Assembly: GCA_016934575.1 (NCBI GenBank)
Contig: JAFGSN010000108.1
Span: 1-59,679 of the forward strand
Length of the DNA stretch: 59,679 nt
Direction: 5' to 3'
Source: Vicinamibacteria bacterium
GTDB taxonomy: Bacteria > Acidobacteriota > Vicinamibacteria > Fen-336
Within the stretch, counting starts at the first letter, position 1; each line of letters starts with the position of its first letter. A model generated the notes under the pieces. It did no database searches and was not told the origin of the DNA. It was given only the letters and a program-made list of their open reading frames with translations. Shown one piece after another: positions 18,708 through 27,313 of the stretch. Position numbers and translations under genes: made by a program.

Positions 18708-19084
18708 CGCATCCCCCGGTCGCCAAGCTCGCGCACTAACCTATCCGAGAAGGCAGCCATGGCAAAGCGGCGATCGTGCGCCGTTCGGCGGAGCGGCCAA
18801 TTCGAAAGCTGCTGGACAGGCGCGCCAAGGGGAGCACATTCCAGAAGCGGCGGGTTCCCGGAGAACCGTCTGATTGCACGCATCGTCCACGCGAAAAGCA
18901 TTCCGATTGGCAAAGTCGAGCTGTAAGACGGCGACGACGCTCATAACATACTCGGCCTGTGCGCGCGTTAATTTGAGAAAAAACGCCTTGCTTCGTAATG
19001 AAGAACATGATAACTAACCGCATCGTATCCTGGGGCAGGCAGGCCTCCTGCCCGTTGACGACACGATTCATTTGTCAAATACTG
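18708..19084. other. Intergenic stretch between divergent OPT and methyltransferase genes
   Basis: About 377 bp between divergent starts. Small ORFs on both strands look like shadow sequence. One hairpin (GGGCAGG 19033-19039 / CCTGCCC 19047-19053, 7-nt loop) lies just upstream of the methyltransferase. No confident promoter was found. If the methyltransferase starts at 18998, as in the ORF track, the non-coding part shrinks to 290 bp. Confidence 0.4.
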
Positions 19085-20014
19085 ATGACATCACCTTCAG
19101 CCTTGAGATCCCCCTCCATTCTCGAGCTCGTCCCGTGCAATCTCTGCGGACGAGACGATTTCTCTGTGCTCTTCAACTCTCCGCTGCGCGTCAGTGAAAA
19201 GGACGCTGCGGATTTCATGGCGTCCACCGATCGTTTCGACCACTACGGCCAGATCGTCCGCTGCCACGGTTGCGGCCTCGTCTACGCCAATCCACGGCCT
19301 GTTCCGCGACAGCTCCAGGAAGGATATGCCCGCACCGAAGACGCCGACTACGCCCGCGAAGCGTCGAGCCGGAGCATCAATGCCCACATCTCCCTGCATA
19401 CGATCAAGAAGTTCAAGGAACGCGGGCGATTGCTGGACGTGGGCTGCGCGACGGGATATTTTCTGAACGCGGCCCGACTGAGCTTCGAGCCATGCGGCGT
19501 CGAGCCTTCGCGATGGGCCGGCCGCTTCGCTCGAGAGGTTCTTTCGATCGACGTCCAGCAAGGCTCCTTGGAGGAAGCCGACCTCCAGGACGACTGGTTC
19601 GACGTCGTCACGATGAACGACGTGATCGAGCATCTCACCGATCCTCGCTCATGCCTCGAGAAAGCGCGCCGGCTGCTTCACGCTCAAGGATTGCTCTATA
19701 TCGTGACGCCGAACATCGCCAGCCTGTCCGCCCGATTGCTGCGCGGTCGCTGGTGGGGCCTGCGACCGGCGCATCTCTACTACTTCTCCCCGAAGACGCT
19801 CAAAGCAATGCTGGCGGAAACCGGTTTCGAAACCGTCTTCGAGAAATCGTTCGGGCGCATCTTCACCTATGCATACTGGGCCAGCCGATTGAGCAACTAC
19901 CCCCGACCGATTTCCGCCGCCGCGAGAACGCTCGTTCGGCGGCTGAAGATAGAGGACAAGTTCCTGTACCTCGACACGCGGGACACGATCGAGTTGTGCG
20001 CTCTAAAAAAATGA
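19085..20014 (+). CDS. Class I SAM-dependent methyltransferase with zinc ribbon
   Basis: A 309-residue protein. An N-terminal zinc-ribbon-like pair (CNLCG ... CHGCGLVYANPRP) comes before a Rossmann methyltransferase domain with motif I LLDVGCATGYF, the acidic strand CGVEPSRWAG, and FDVVTMNDVIEHLTDPRSCL. This architecture is typical of methyltransferases in polysaccharide or nucleotide-sugar pathways. The start at ATG 19085 is favoured because the upstream extension (from 18998) contains the GGGCAGG hairpin and reads poorly. The acceptor is unknown. Confidence 0.82.
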   Translation: MTSPSALRSPSILELVPCNLCGRDDFSVLFNSPLRVSEKDAADFMASTDRFDHYGQIVRCHGCGLVYANPRPVPRQLQEGYARTEDADYAREASSRSINAHISLHTIKKFKERGRLLDVGCATGYFLNAARLSFEPCGVEPSRWAGRFAREVLSIDVQQGSLEEADLQDDWFDVVTMNDVIEHLTDPRSCLEKARRLLHAQGLLYIVTPNIASLSARLLRGRWWGLRPAHLYYFSPKTLKAMLAETGFETVFEKSFGRIFTYAYWASRLSNYPRPISAAARTLVRRLKIEDKFLYLDTRDTIELCALKK

Positions 20015-20072
20015 CGTGTGCGCCAGACCAGAGGAGATCGGGCCGACCGCGGCAGCACGGCCAAGGATCAAG

Positions 20073-20100
20073 TTGAGCCGCTCGTGATACTCAGGATAAT
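20073..20100 (+). promoter_or_regulatory. Sigma-70-type promoter for tRNA-Ser
   Basis: TTGAGC (20073-20078) and GATAAT (20095-20100) are separated by 16 bp. The -10 box ends 22 nt before the first base of the mature tRNA, a fitting distance for a short 5' leader. Confidence 0.6.
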
Positions 20101-20122
20101 AGATAATAAGAGACGATGGAGC

Positions 20123-20207
20123 GGAGGGCTAGCCTAACGGTAAGGCAGGAGCCTTGAAAGCTCCCGGGCGCAAGCCTTTGGGGGTTCGAATCCCTCGCCC
20201 TCCGCCA
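20123..20207 (+). tRNA. tRNA-Ser (anticodon UGA)
   Basis: The acceptor stem GGAGGGC (20123-20129) pairs with GCCCTCC (20197-20203), followed by G and an encoded CCA. The anticodon arm GGAGC-CTTGAAA-GCTCC gives anticodon TGA, which reads UCA serine codons. A long variable arm (CGGGCGCAAGCC...) fits class II tRNA-Ser, and the T loop is TTCGAAT. It ends 4 nt before the stop codon of the convergent anti-sigma gene. Confidence 0.95.
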
Positions 20208-20211
20208 GCTC

Positions 20212-20883
20212 TCAGCGCACATCGACCTCGTCGCCCATGACCAGACGAGCCCCGGCGTTCACGGCGTCGTGGAGATCGGCGTCCAGTCCGGATTCCGGAA
20301 TCGGCGGCGCCGCATCGGAGAGCAGAAGGACGGGTTGATAAAGCCCCATGGCGTGAAGTCGTAGCGTCGCTTCGAGACGATCGCCGTCTCTCGCGCATGG
20401 GGGCTCGGTCGAGCATCGCAGCACGACTTCGGCGTCGTTCAGGTACACGCGCAACTCTGCATGCCGTGCGCCTCCCGTTCGCGCGGTCAATGTGAGAAAG
20501 TCGTCCGGATGAACCTCAGCGCCGCGACGCGTCTGGCCGTGCCCAGCCTGCGTTTCCACGGCGAGTGACGGCGGCGGCGGCTCTAATCTTGGAGCAAAAA
20601 ATATCGCCGCCGACACAAGCGCGACGGCGGCGGCCGCCAGCACAAACCGCGGCTGAGGCCACCACTCGCGCGCCTTCCGGCGCTCGAGGGCCGCGCGAAC
20701 CCGCGCCTCCCAGCCGGCGGGAGGCGCCTCGTCTCGGCCGAGCGCGCCAATGCGCGCCTGGAGTTTCTCGTACTCGATCCGCGCCGTCCGACAATCCGCA
20801 CAGATCTCAAAATGCTCGCCAAGTCGCCGGCCCTGTTCCAACAAGAGAAGGCCTTCTTGCTCGAAGCGTTCACATCGCGTCAT
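20212..20883 (-). CDS. Zinc-finger anti-sigma factor
   Basis: A 223-residue single-pass membrane protein. The N-terminal cytosolic zinc-finger domain has the HxxxCxxC signature in GEHFEICADCRTA. A membrane segment follows (FVLAAAAVALVSAAIFFAP, around residue 85-103), then a periplasmic domain. It should hold the ECF sigma factor encoded just upstream until a signal arrives. The start at ATG 20883 overlaps the sigma stop as ATGA; the track start at 21060 lies inside the sigma gene. The stop sits 4 nt from the tRNA gene with no terminator in between. Confidence 0.88.
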   Translation of the reverse strand: MTRCERFEQEGLLLLEQGRRLGEHFEICADCRTARIEYEKLQARIGALGRDEAPPAGWEARVRAALERRKAREWWPQPRFVLAAAAVALVSAAIFFAPRLEPPPPSLAVETQAGHGQTRRGAEVHPDDFLTLTARTGGARHAELRVYLNDAEVVLRCSTEPPCARDGDRLEATLRLHAMGLYQPVLLLSDAAPPIPESGLDADLHDAVNAGARLVMGDEVDVR

Positions 20884-21485
20884 GGCCGTACTCCGCCTTC
20901 TTCCAGGCACCGGCGCAGCACCGGGAGAGCCCGCGCGACACGCGCCTGAAGAGTCGCGGGACGATGGCCGCAGACCGTGGCCATCTCTGGATAGGAAAAG
21001 CCTTCGATGTACCTCAACAGGACGGCCGTCCTGACCTGCGGATCGAGTCTCTGGACGCAATTTGCGAGCCGCCGGTTGATCTGCGCCGCGACGGCATCGT
21101 CCTCGGCGCTCATATCGTCATGCGGTTTTTCGACGACCGCATCGAGCGGCGCGAAACGCGCCGCCCACCGCTTGCGCTTCTTCAACGCGTCCAGGCACCG
21201 GTGCGCCGCGATGCCGAAGAGCCACGACCGAATCGACGACCTGTGCTCGAAACGAGTGAAATCCCGAAAAGCTTCAAGAAACGTGATCTGCAGAACGTCT
21301 TCGGCGAGCGCAGCGTCCCGTAACATCTGCCGGCAATAACGATAGAGCGATTGTCCGTAACTCCGCATGAGCACGTCCAGGGCCTCTTCCCGACGGCCCT
21401 GATCGAGCGCGGTCAGGGCCGCCTGCTCTATGATCTCGCGTGTTTCAAGTCCGGCGACGGCGTTGATGACTTCTTCCTTTCCCAT
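20880..21485 (-). CDS. ECF-type RNA polymerase sigma factor
   Basis: A 201-residue sigma-70 family protein. Region 2 is LYRYCRQMLRDAALAEDVLQ followed by ITFLEAFRDFTRFEHRSSIR and SWLFGIAAHRC. Region 4 is LDPQVRTAVLLRYIEGFSYP with the helix-turn-helix PEMATVCGHRPATLQARVAR. The start at ATG 21485 has GGAAG upstream; the longer track ORF (from 21590) adds serine/arginine-rich sequence without support. It forms a unit with the anti-sigma gene and follows the CHAT protein and a small secreted protein on the same strand. Confidence 0.9.
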   Translation of the reverse strand: MGKEEVINAVAGLETREIIEQAALTALDQGRREEALDVLMRSYGQSLYRYCRQMLRDAALAEDVLQITFLEAFRDFTRFEHRSSIRSWLFGIAAHRCLDALKKRKRWAARFAPLDAVVEKPHDDMSAEDDAVAAQINRRLANCVQRLDPQVRTAVLLRYIEGFSYPEMATVCGHRPATLQARVARALPVLRRCLEEGGVRP

Positions 21486-21608
21486 GGACGGCGCTTCCGG
21501 ACTCCGTGACGTCGCCGTTCGGCGGCAACAGGACTCCGTCAAGAGCTGACGCAATCCCATAATGGCGTAACGCATTGAAGCAGACAACACGCGCTTTTCG
21601 GTCTCGGC

Positions 21609-21625
21609 GCATCCTGCCAGGATGC
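21609..21625. promoter_or_regulatory. 17-bp palindrome upstream of the sigma gene
   Basis: GCATCCTGCCAGGATGC has two perfect 8-bp arms around one central base. It lies 124 bp upstream of the sigma start, in the 205-bp gap after the secreted protein gene. It looks like an operator more than a terminator, since no T-tract follows on either strand. Confidence 0.4.
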
Positions 21626-21690
21626 ATCGAGGGAGCCGCCCGTTCTTGCGTCGGAAACAAAGGCAACGCCACGGAGTCGCTCCATTTTCG

Positions 21691-22092
21691 TCAGGGCAGT
21701 CTGCCGCCTGACGGCCTCAGGTCAAAAGCACAGCCGGGACAACTGACGATCGGGCATGCCGCGGAGGGTTGGCAACGGGTGGAAGTCACCAGACGCAATT
21801 CCACGAGATCGTATGTGGGGGACTCGGCGCCGCCGCCGGACAACGGAATCTCGATCGATCTGATCCCAGGCGAAAGCATCACTCCGCTGATCTTGCTCCC
21901 GGACTTGGCTAAGACAATATAGGTCCCGTTGCTCTTCAATCCGTTGATATGAAGAGCTTTATTCTCGACCCTCAGCATCGAGGACGATACGGGTGCGTTC
22001 GCTGTCGTCTTTGATGGCTTCGCGAAGCCAACGCCGACGATCGCCGGCAGCGTCAGTGAAACGGCATAAACGATGTATCGTTTTCCATTCAT
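21691..22092 (-). CDS. Small secreted protein of unknown function
   Basis: A 133-residue protein with a clear signal peptide (YIVYAVSLTLPAIVGVGFA). The mature part has a compact beta-rich core (LHINGLKSNGTYIVLAKSGS) and a C-terminal cysteine cluster (CQPSAACPIVSCPGC). The start overlaps the CHAT gene stop by 4 nt, so it is made together with the CHAT lipoprotein and could be its substrate, partner or modulator. Not recognised as a known family. Confidence 0.65.
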   Translation of the reverse strand: MNGKRYIVYAVSLTLPAIVGVGFAKPSKTTANAPVSSSMLRVENKALHINGLKSNGTYIVLAKSGSKISGVMLSPGIRSIEIPLSGGGAESPTYDLVELRLVTSTRCQPSAACPIVSCPGCAFDLRPSGGRLP

Positions 22093-24536
22093 CTTGCTTC
22101 TCCTTGCTTATCGAAACGGATTGAGGACATGCTCACTGCCCTGGATCCCATCATTACGAACGCGCTCCAGAAGGACGGCGGCTCGCCGGTTTCGATGAAT
22201 CCGCGTTGGCTCCGAGCCAGGGCGCGCGCCGGATCACGCGCTCCGCCCTTCTTGTAGAAATCGATCAAGAAACGACGACTCGAGCTGTCCGGAAACGACC
22301 AGAGCGAAGCGACGACGGCGCGGCTCCCGGCCGCAAGAAAGGCCGCCGCCATGGGACTGGCGATCCCTCGCGCGGAACGCGTCGCGGACGCGCAGCTTGC
22401 GAGAACCACCAGCCGAGAAGCCACGCCGCTTCTAATGATCTCATCAGCCGCGATGGGACGATCCGAAAGACGTATTTGAGGGCCCCGCGGTCCGATCTCG
22501 CCGTGGGTCGCCAGATGCAGGACCGACGAGTCCCGCCCCTTGTCGATCAACATCGCGGCCGTTGCGTCGGATCCGACATGAGCGGTGACGTCGAGCAGCC
22601 GGGCGACGTCGCGAGCCTCCCGGGCCGCGGCTGGCAGATTCCCGAGAGGGTCTCCCAGAACGACGGGAGGCCGACGGAATACGCGCGGATCTCCCTCGAT
22701 AGCGTTGAATGCATTGAGGCTCGGTGAATGTATGATCGCATGGCGCTCCACCAGATATCCGTTCTTCAGGCGAAGGGCGGCGAATGGAACGCGGTCGAGG
22801 AGCGTATCGGTAATGACGAGGAGGTCCTGTGCCGTTCCTGGCAATACGTCTTCCGGCAAGAGTATCATTCCCAACTTCGCCGCAAGCGACTGGTCGTCGG
22901 GAGACGCGACAAATCGCTCGACCAGAACGCGAATCTCATCGGCAGGCAGGCTCAAACGCCGCGCATCCAAGTGCGCGGCGCTCACGCGCATCAACCAAAG
23001 CCATTCCCCGGCCTTAAAGTACGCCAACGCGTGATGCTTGCCGATGCTCTGCGCCATTTGTTCCGAAGTCATGAGCACGCCGGCGAACGACTCGCTCAGA
23101 GCCGGTATCAAGCCTTGCAGCGTGTCGATCCTGTCGGCGGCGCTCTCGATCATCAGATCTATTGGCGATTCATCGCTCTTCGTTCCCATGCCACGCGTCG
23201 CGATCGCGTCGACGAACACGCGCGCCCTGACCCTTTCGGCCGTCTCGAGCGCCTTCCATAGGTCATGCTTCCGGCGAACCTGTTGGAGGAAAAGCGCTTC
23301 AAAGGGACCCCGCTTCCGTTCGAGATGCCACGATTTGAACTCGCCGAAGCCCAAGTTGGAGCGCATCCGCTCCAGAATGCGGCAGGATCGCTCGAACGCC
23401 TGCTCAGCCGCGGAATCGTTCCCGCGCCCTTCCTCCAGAAGACCGGATTGGTACTCAAGATCCCAGGCCCATTCATCGGGCGGATCGGATCGCAGCCCAT
23501 CGCGAATGGCCATTGCAGCGGCGGCTCCGTCCCCTCGCGCACGCTCGACGATCGCGCGAAAGTAGTGAAGCGCGACACGATTGCGGCCATATGGATCCGC
23601 GTGGCGCTCGGCGGCCTCGAGGTGGGTCAACGCCGCGGCCGTACGCTCCAATTGCACGTTGACATCGACCAGGTTGAGGTGGATTATCCGCAGAATCTCT
23701 GATTCGCCCGCTCTCTCCGCTTCAGTCAACGCCTGCTCGAACGAGTACCGCGCCAGCTCGGCGCGGCCTTCGTTGAGATATATCAGACCCGTGTTGGCGA
23801 GATACTTCGCCCGCCCCGACGTCGTCTGCAACGTTGCAGAATCCTTCATGATCGCCAGTGCTCGTCGCGCGCCTTCAAGATCGCCCACATCGATGAGAAG
23901 CGCAAAAAGTCCCTCGGAACCCAGCGCACTCAGCTCGATATCTCCCGTCTCAGCCGCGATATCGAGCGTTCGAGCCACGTAAATCAGCGCATCGCGATAA
24001 CGTGACTTCTCCCACGAGAGATGGAATAGACGGTAGAGGTTCAGCGCGGCCTCTTTCTCCCGGCCTTTCGCCTGATACTGCTCGACGGCTCGAAGATATG
24101 CCCGCCGAGCCGGATCGGTTCTATCGCGCCGCCGGCGGCTGATGGCCGCAAGCTCCCATGCGCGCGCCTCCTCGGACGAGCCGCGGAGTCGCGCCAACCA
24201 TTCCTCGACCTGCGCGTGATGATTCAGCTCCAGATGCGCCTCGGCCGCCAGGGCGCCGACCTCCGAATCTCTTTCGGCCTCGAATGCCCGCGTACAAGCC
24301 TGAATGGCGGCCTGATGATTCTCTTCCTCGATCATCCGCCGGCAGCGTTTCTCCTGACTCTCGTGGCAAGCGGTCGTCATCAGGAAAAGCATGAGCGCCA
24401 CCAGACGGTTGAAGCGCGCCTTGCCGCGCAACCGTTCAATCCACCGCCATAAACTGAGGCGACGAGAGGCGACCAAACACAACGCGATGCCTGGTTTTTC
24501 CGTCGGCGGCTGTCCAGCTTTTCGAGCCACGATCAT
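22089..24536 (-). CDS. CHAT-domain TPR lipoprotein (caspase-like peptidase fold)
   Basis: An 815-residue protein. A hydrophobic segment ends in a lipobox (LFLMTTAC, Cys57). Residues ~60-440 are tetratricopeptide-type helices (for example GRAKYLANTGLIYLNEGRAE). Residues ~570-805 are a CHAT domain with catalytic His678 in LHLATHGE and Cys715 in VLASCASA, so peptidase activity is possible. The long N-terminus before the signal suggests a later start; an in-frame TTG at residue 36 would give a normal lipoprotein signal. It heads a leftward group with a secreted protein, an ECF sigma factor and an anti-sigma factor. Confidence 0.87.
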   Translation of the reverse strand: MIVARKAGQPPTEKPGIALCLVASRRLSLWRWIERLRGKARFNRLVALMLFLMTTACHESQEKRCRRMIEEENHQAAIQACTRAFEAERDSEVGALAAEAHLELNHHAQVEEWLARLRGSSEEARAWELAAISRRRRDRTDPARRAYLRAVEQYQAKGREKEAALNLYRLFHLSWEKSRYRDALIYVARTLDIAAETGDIELSALGSEGLFALLIDVGDLEGARRALAIMKDSATLQTTSGRAKYLANTGLIYLNEGRAELARYSFEQALTEAERAGESEILRIIHLNLVDVNVQLERTAAALTHLEAAERHADPYGRNRVALHYFRAIVERARGDGAAAAMAIRDGLRSDPPDEWAWDLEYQSGLLEEGRGNDSAAEQAFERSCRILERMRSNLGFGEFKSWHLERKRGPFEALFLQQVRRKHDLWKALETAERVRARVFVDAIATRGMGTKSDESPIDLMIESAADRIDTLQGLIPALSESFAGVLMTSEQMAQSIGKHHALAYFKAGEWLWLMRVSAAHLDARRLSLPADEIRVLVERFVASPDDQSLAAKLGMILLPEDVLPGTAQDLLVITDTLLDRVPFAALRLKNGYLVERHAIIHSPSLNAFNAIEGDPRVFRRPPVVLGDPLGNLPAAAREARDVARLLDVTAHVGSDATAAMLIDKGRDSSVLHLATHGEIGPRGPQIRLSDRPIAADEIIRSGVASRLVVLASCASATRSARGIASPMAAAFLAAGSRAVVASLWSFPDSSSRRFLIDFYKKGGARDPARALARSQRGFIETGEPPSFWSAFVMMGSRAVSMSSIRFDKQGEAR

Positions 24537-24569
24537 TGTCGAGCATTCCGCTCGGATCAGATGAGAGAC

Positions 24570-24599
24570 AGACTATCCGGCGTCCTCTCTCGGCGTCAA
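24570..24599 (-). promoter_or_regulatory. Candidate promoter for the CHAT-sigma cluster
   Basis: On the minus strand TTGACG (24599-24594) and TAGTCT (24575-24570) are 18 bp apart, about 34 nt upstream of the annotated CHAT start at 24536. The -10 is only a moderate match. If translation begins at the downstream TTG, the leader is longer. Confidence 0.35.
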
Positions 24600-24735
24600 G
24601 CGGGCATAAAAGTCGTGATCGGAAGCGGACGTAATCCTGAATGCAATACAAGAATACAATGTGCTCTTCCAGAGACGCTAATGACGCGTAAACGCGTTGA
24701 ACCGGAGACGATTACGACGTCATCTTAATCGTACT

Positions 24736-26586
24736 CTACTGTTGAGATCTCCGAACTTGCGACAGATCGCGCACCGCGCCCTTGTCGGCGCTGGTGGCGG
24801 TCAAGGCATAGGCCTGAAGCGCCTGCGATACGACGCGCTTACGTCCGACGGGAGTCCAGGCGTCGGCGCCGCGCGCGTCCATCTTCTTGCGCCGTTCTTC
24901 AAGAACCGCGTCGGGAACATCGACGTTGATCGTGCGTGCCTCGATGTCGATGCGGATGACGTCGCCCTCCTCGATAAGACCGACGTTGCCGCCGCAAGCC
25001 GCCTCCGGGCTGATGTGACCGACCGACAGACCCGCGGTCCCGCCGGAGAAGCGGCCGTCGGTGATCAGGGCGCACTCGCGTCCCAGGCCCTTGGACTTGA
25101 TGAACGTCGTGGGGTAGAGCATCTCCTGCATGCCTGGTCCGCCCTTGGGTCCTTCATAAACGATGACAACGCAGTCTCCTACCTTGATCCGATTCCCGAG
25201 AATGGCCTCGACGGCCGTCTCCTGAGAGTGAAAAATGCGCGCCGTACCGCTGAATGTCCGACACTCCTCGGGCACGCCGGCGGCCTTGACGATGCAGCCG
25301 TCGGGAGCGACGTTGCCGCGCAGGGTGCACAAACCGCCGTCTCGCGAGTAAGCGTGCTCCGCGTCGCGGATGCAGCCGCGCGCGCGATCAAGATCCGGCG
25401 CCGAATGGTATTTTTCCTGGACGAAGCCTTCAATCGAGCGCGCGCCTCCCGGTGCCGCCAGTGTGCGCCGGCGCGCCGCGTCCGTGCAGCTCGATCGGCG
25501 GGGATCATTACGGTCGATCAGCTCGCCGATCGTCGCGCCGGAAACCGTCCGGCAGTCGCGGTGGATCAGCCCCTCGCGCTCCAGCTCGCCCATGATGGCG
25601 AGGATGCCGCCAGCGCGGTGCACGTCCTCGACGTGATAGTCGGAGCTGGGCGCGACCTTGCAGAGTGTCGGCGTCTCGCGTGAGAGACGATCGATGTCGC
25701 TCATGGTGAACGCGACGCCGGCCTCGCGCGCCACGGCCAGAACGTGGAGCACGGTGTTCGTCGACCCGCCCATGGCGATGTCGAGCCGCATGGCGTTCTC
25801 GAAGGCCTCGAACGTCGCGATCGAGCGCGGCAGAACCGAAGTGTCTCCGTTGACGTAATGACGCCGCGTCATTTCGACGATGCGCCGCCCGGCCTCCTCG
25901 AGCAACGCCTTTCGGAGGACATGCGTCGCTACGAGCGTGCCGTTGCCTGGAAACGCCATACCGATGGCCTCATTCAGGCAATTCATCGAGTTGGCGGTGA
26001 ACATCCCCGAGCAAGAGCCGCATGTCGGACAAGCCCGCAGCTCGTACTCGCGCACTTCATCCTCGCTCATGGCGTCGTTTCCGCCGGCGAAGATGGCGTC
26101 GATCAGATCAAGCCCCTTTCCATCGGGAAACCGGCCGGCCTCCATCGGCCCTCCGGAGACAATGATCGCCGGAATGTTGAGACGCATCGCGGCCATCATC
26201 ATGCCTGGAGTAATCTTGTCGCAGTTGGTGATGCAGACGAGAGCGTCGGCCACGTGGGCCTCGACCATGAACTCGACCGAGTCGGCGATAAGGTCGCGCG
26301 AGGGCAGCGAATAGAGCATTCCTTCGTGCCCCATGGCAATGCCGTCGTCGATGGCGATGGTGTTGAACTCGACGCCGAATCCGCCCGCCGCGTCGACGAC
26401 TTGCTTGACCATCTGGCCGACGTCCTTGAGATGAACGTGGCCTGGGACGAACTGCGTGAACGAGTTGGCGATGGCGATGACCGGCTTCTGGAAATCATCG
26501 TCCTTCATTCCGTTCGCGCGCCACAGCGACCGCGCGCCGGCCATGCCGCGGCCTTCCATCGAGATACGGCTTCGGTAGGGCTTCAT
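24736..26586 (-). CDS. ilvD: Dihydroxy-acid dehydratase
   Basis: Iron-sulfur enzyme of valine, isoleucine, leucine and pantothenate synthesis. It converts 2,3-dihydroxy-3-methylbutanoate (or -pentanoate) to the 2-oxo acid. At 616 residues it is full length. Visible are [32 protein letters not shown], the cluster cysteines in NCDKITPGM and [19 protein letters not shown], and the C-terminal [25 protein letters not shown] lies 8 nt before the ATG. No other branched-chain genes are adjacent. Confidence 0.97.
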   Translation of the reverse strand: MKPYRSRISMEGRGMAGARSLWRANGMKDDDFQKPVIAIANSFTQFVPGHVHLKDVGQMVKQVVDAAGGFGVEFNTIAIDDGIAMGHEGMLYSLPSRDLIADSVEFMVEAHVADALVCITNCDKITPGMMMAAMRLNIPAIIVSGGPMEAGRFPDGKGLDLIDAIFAGGNDAMSEDEVREYELRACPTCGSCSGMFTANSMNCLNEAIGMAFPGNGTLVATHVLRKALLEEAGRRIVEMTRRHYVNGDTSVLPRSIATFEAFENAMRLDIAMGGSTNTVLHVLAVAREAGVAFTMSDIDRLSRETPTLCKVAPSSDYHVEDVHRAGGILAIMGELEREGLIHRDCRTVSGATIGELIDRNDPRRSSCTDAARRRTLAAPGGARSIEGFVQEKYHSAPDLDRARGCIRDAEHAYSRDGGLCTLRGNVAPDGCIVKAAGVPEECRTFSGTARIFHSQETAVEAILGNRIKVGDCVVIVYEGPKGGPGMQEMLYPTTFIKSKGLGRECALITDGRFSGGTAGLSVGHISPEAACGGNVGLIEEGDVIRIDIEARTINVDVPDAVLEERRKKMDARGADAWTPVGRKRVVSQALQAYALTATSADKGAVRDLSQVRRSQQ

Positions 26587-27312
26587 CGTCGATCCTCCGT
26601 TTGACTCCCCCGGCTTGCGCCTGGGCCGAAGACGTCACCCTAGGAGGACGAGGGCGCGCTGTCAAGTCGAACGCTGGAAGCGCCGCCACATGACACCCGT
26701 GAAACGGATCGTATTCCGAGCCGCGATTTACCAACGATATGAATTGACCGGTCCCATGGGGACCGTCTAACATTGGAGGCGGTTGGTAAAAAAGTTAACA
26801 CCGCACGCTATCTCGATGCTGGGACGGCCGGACGCGCCAACGCAGGCTTTAGCGGATCAGATTGCGAGCGATCGGCAGAGTTGCTCGGACCTCATATGAT
26901 TCGAATCGTCGGCGATCGATCTCGATCGCCGGTTTGTCGCATCCGCTTGGGGCGATACAGGCTGGAGATCAAGCAGGACAAAACGCCCGGCATCTTTGAC
27001 GAATTGGGCTGCCGGGCGAAAAGCCTTCCCGCACAGGTCGCCCGAAACGCGTCGGCGCATGGGTCGGAGGAAGACCCTCCGTTTGTTGAAATGCGCGCAT
27101 CGTGCGACAATCACGCGTCTTAACCGCGAGCGCATCGACGTCAGCGCTCGATAGATTTTTGACGTCCAACGATCCGCCGAGTTCAACTTCGAGCTGAAGA
27201 GTCGGTCTTGGCGTGTCGAACGACGCCGACTTCACGCACGCGACATCCTGATGGACGATTCGCCACAATCCGATCCGAACGAACGCATCTCCAGCCTGCG
27301 ACGGTGCGCCTG
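26587..27312. other. Long intergenic region between divergent ilvD and the hyf-like operon
   Basis: About 725 bp without a convincing gene. The plus-strand ORF 26773-27123 and its internal ATG at 26896 show no recognisable domain or good ribosome site. A short inverted repeat lies at 26749-26765. A TTGACG at 27159-27164 has no good partner -10 box. A 20-codon ORF lies directly before hyfB. The region must hold both divergent promoters. Confidence 0.5.
26749..26765. promoter_or_regulatory. Inverted repeat upstream of ilvD
   Basis: CGGTCCC and GGGACCG are perfect 7-bp arms around ATG. It lies 163 bp upstream of ilvD in the divergent promoter region and could be an operator. Weak on its own. 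Confidence 0.3.
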
Positions 27313-27313
27313 A
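27251..27313 (+). CDS. Possible 20-residue leader peptide before hyfB
   Basis: ATG 27251 opens a 20-codon frame (MDDSPQSDPNERISSLRRCA) whose TGA overlaps the hyfB ATG by one base (TGATG), the arrangement used for translational coupling. No good Shine-Dalgarno precedes it, and the hyfB ATG also lacks one, which is where a coupled upstream ORF would help. It may be chance. Confidence 0.25.
   Translation: MDDSPQSDPNERISSLRRCA

Noticed and set aside
26587-26780. T-box or attenuator upstream of ilvD
   Set aside because: Only a short inverted repeat is present; no specifier-loop or terminator/antiterminator arrangement was found.
26773-27123. 116-residue plus-strand ORF in the ilvD-hyfB gap
   Set aside because: No domain and no good ribosome site. 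Kept as part of the intergenic description only.
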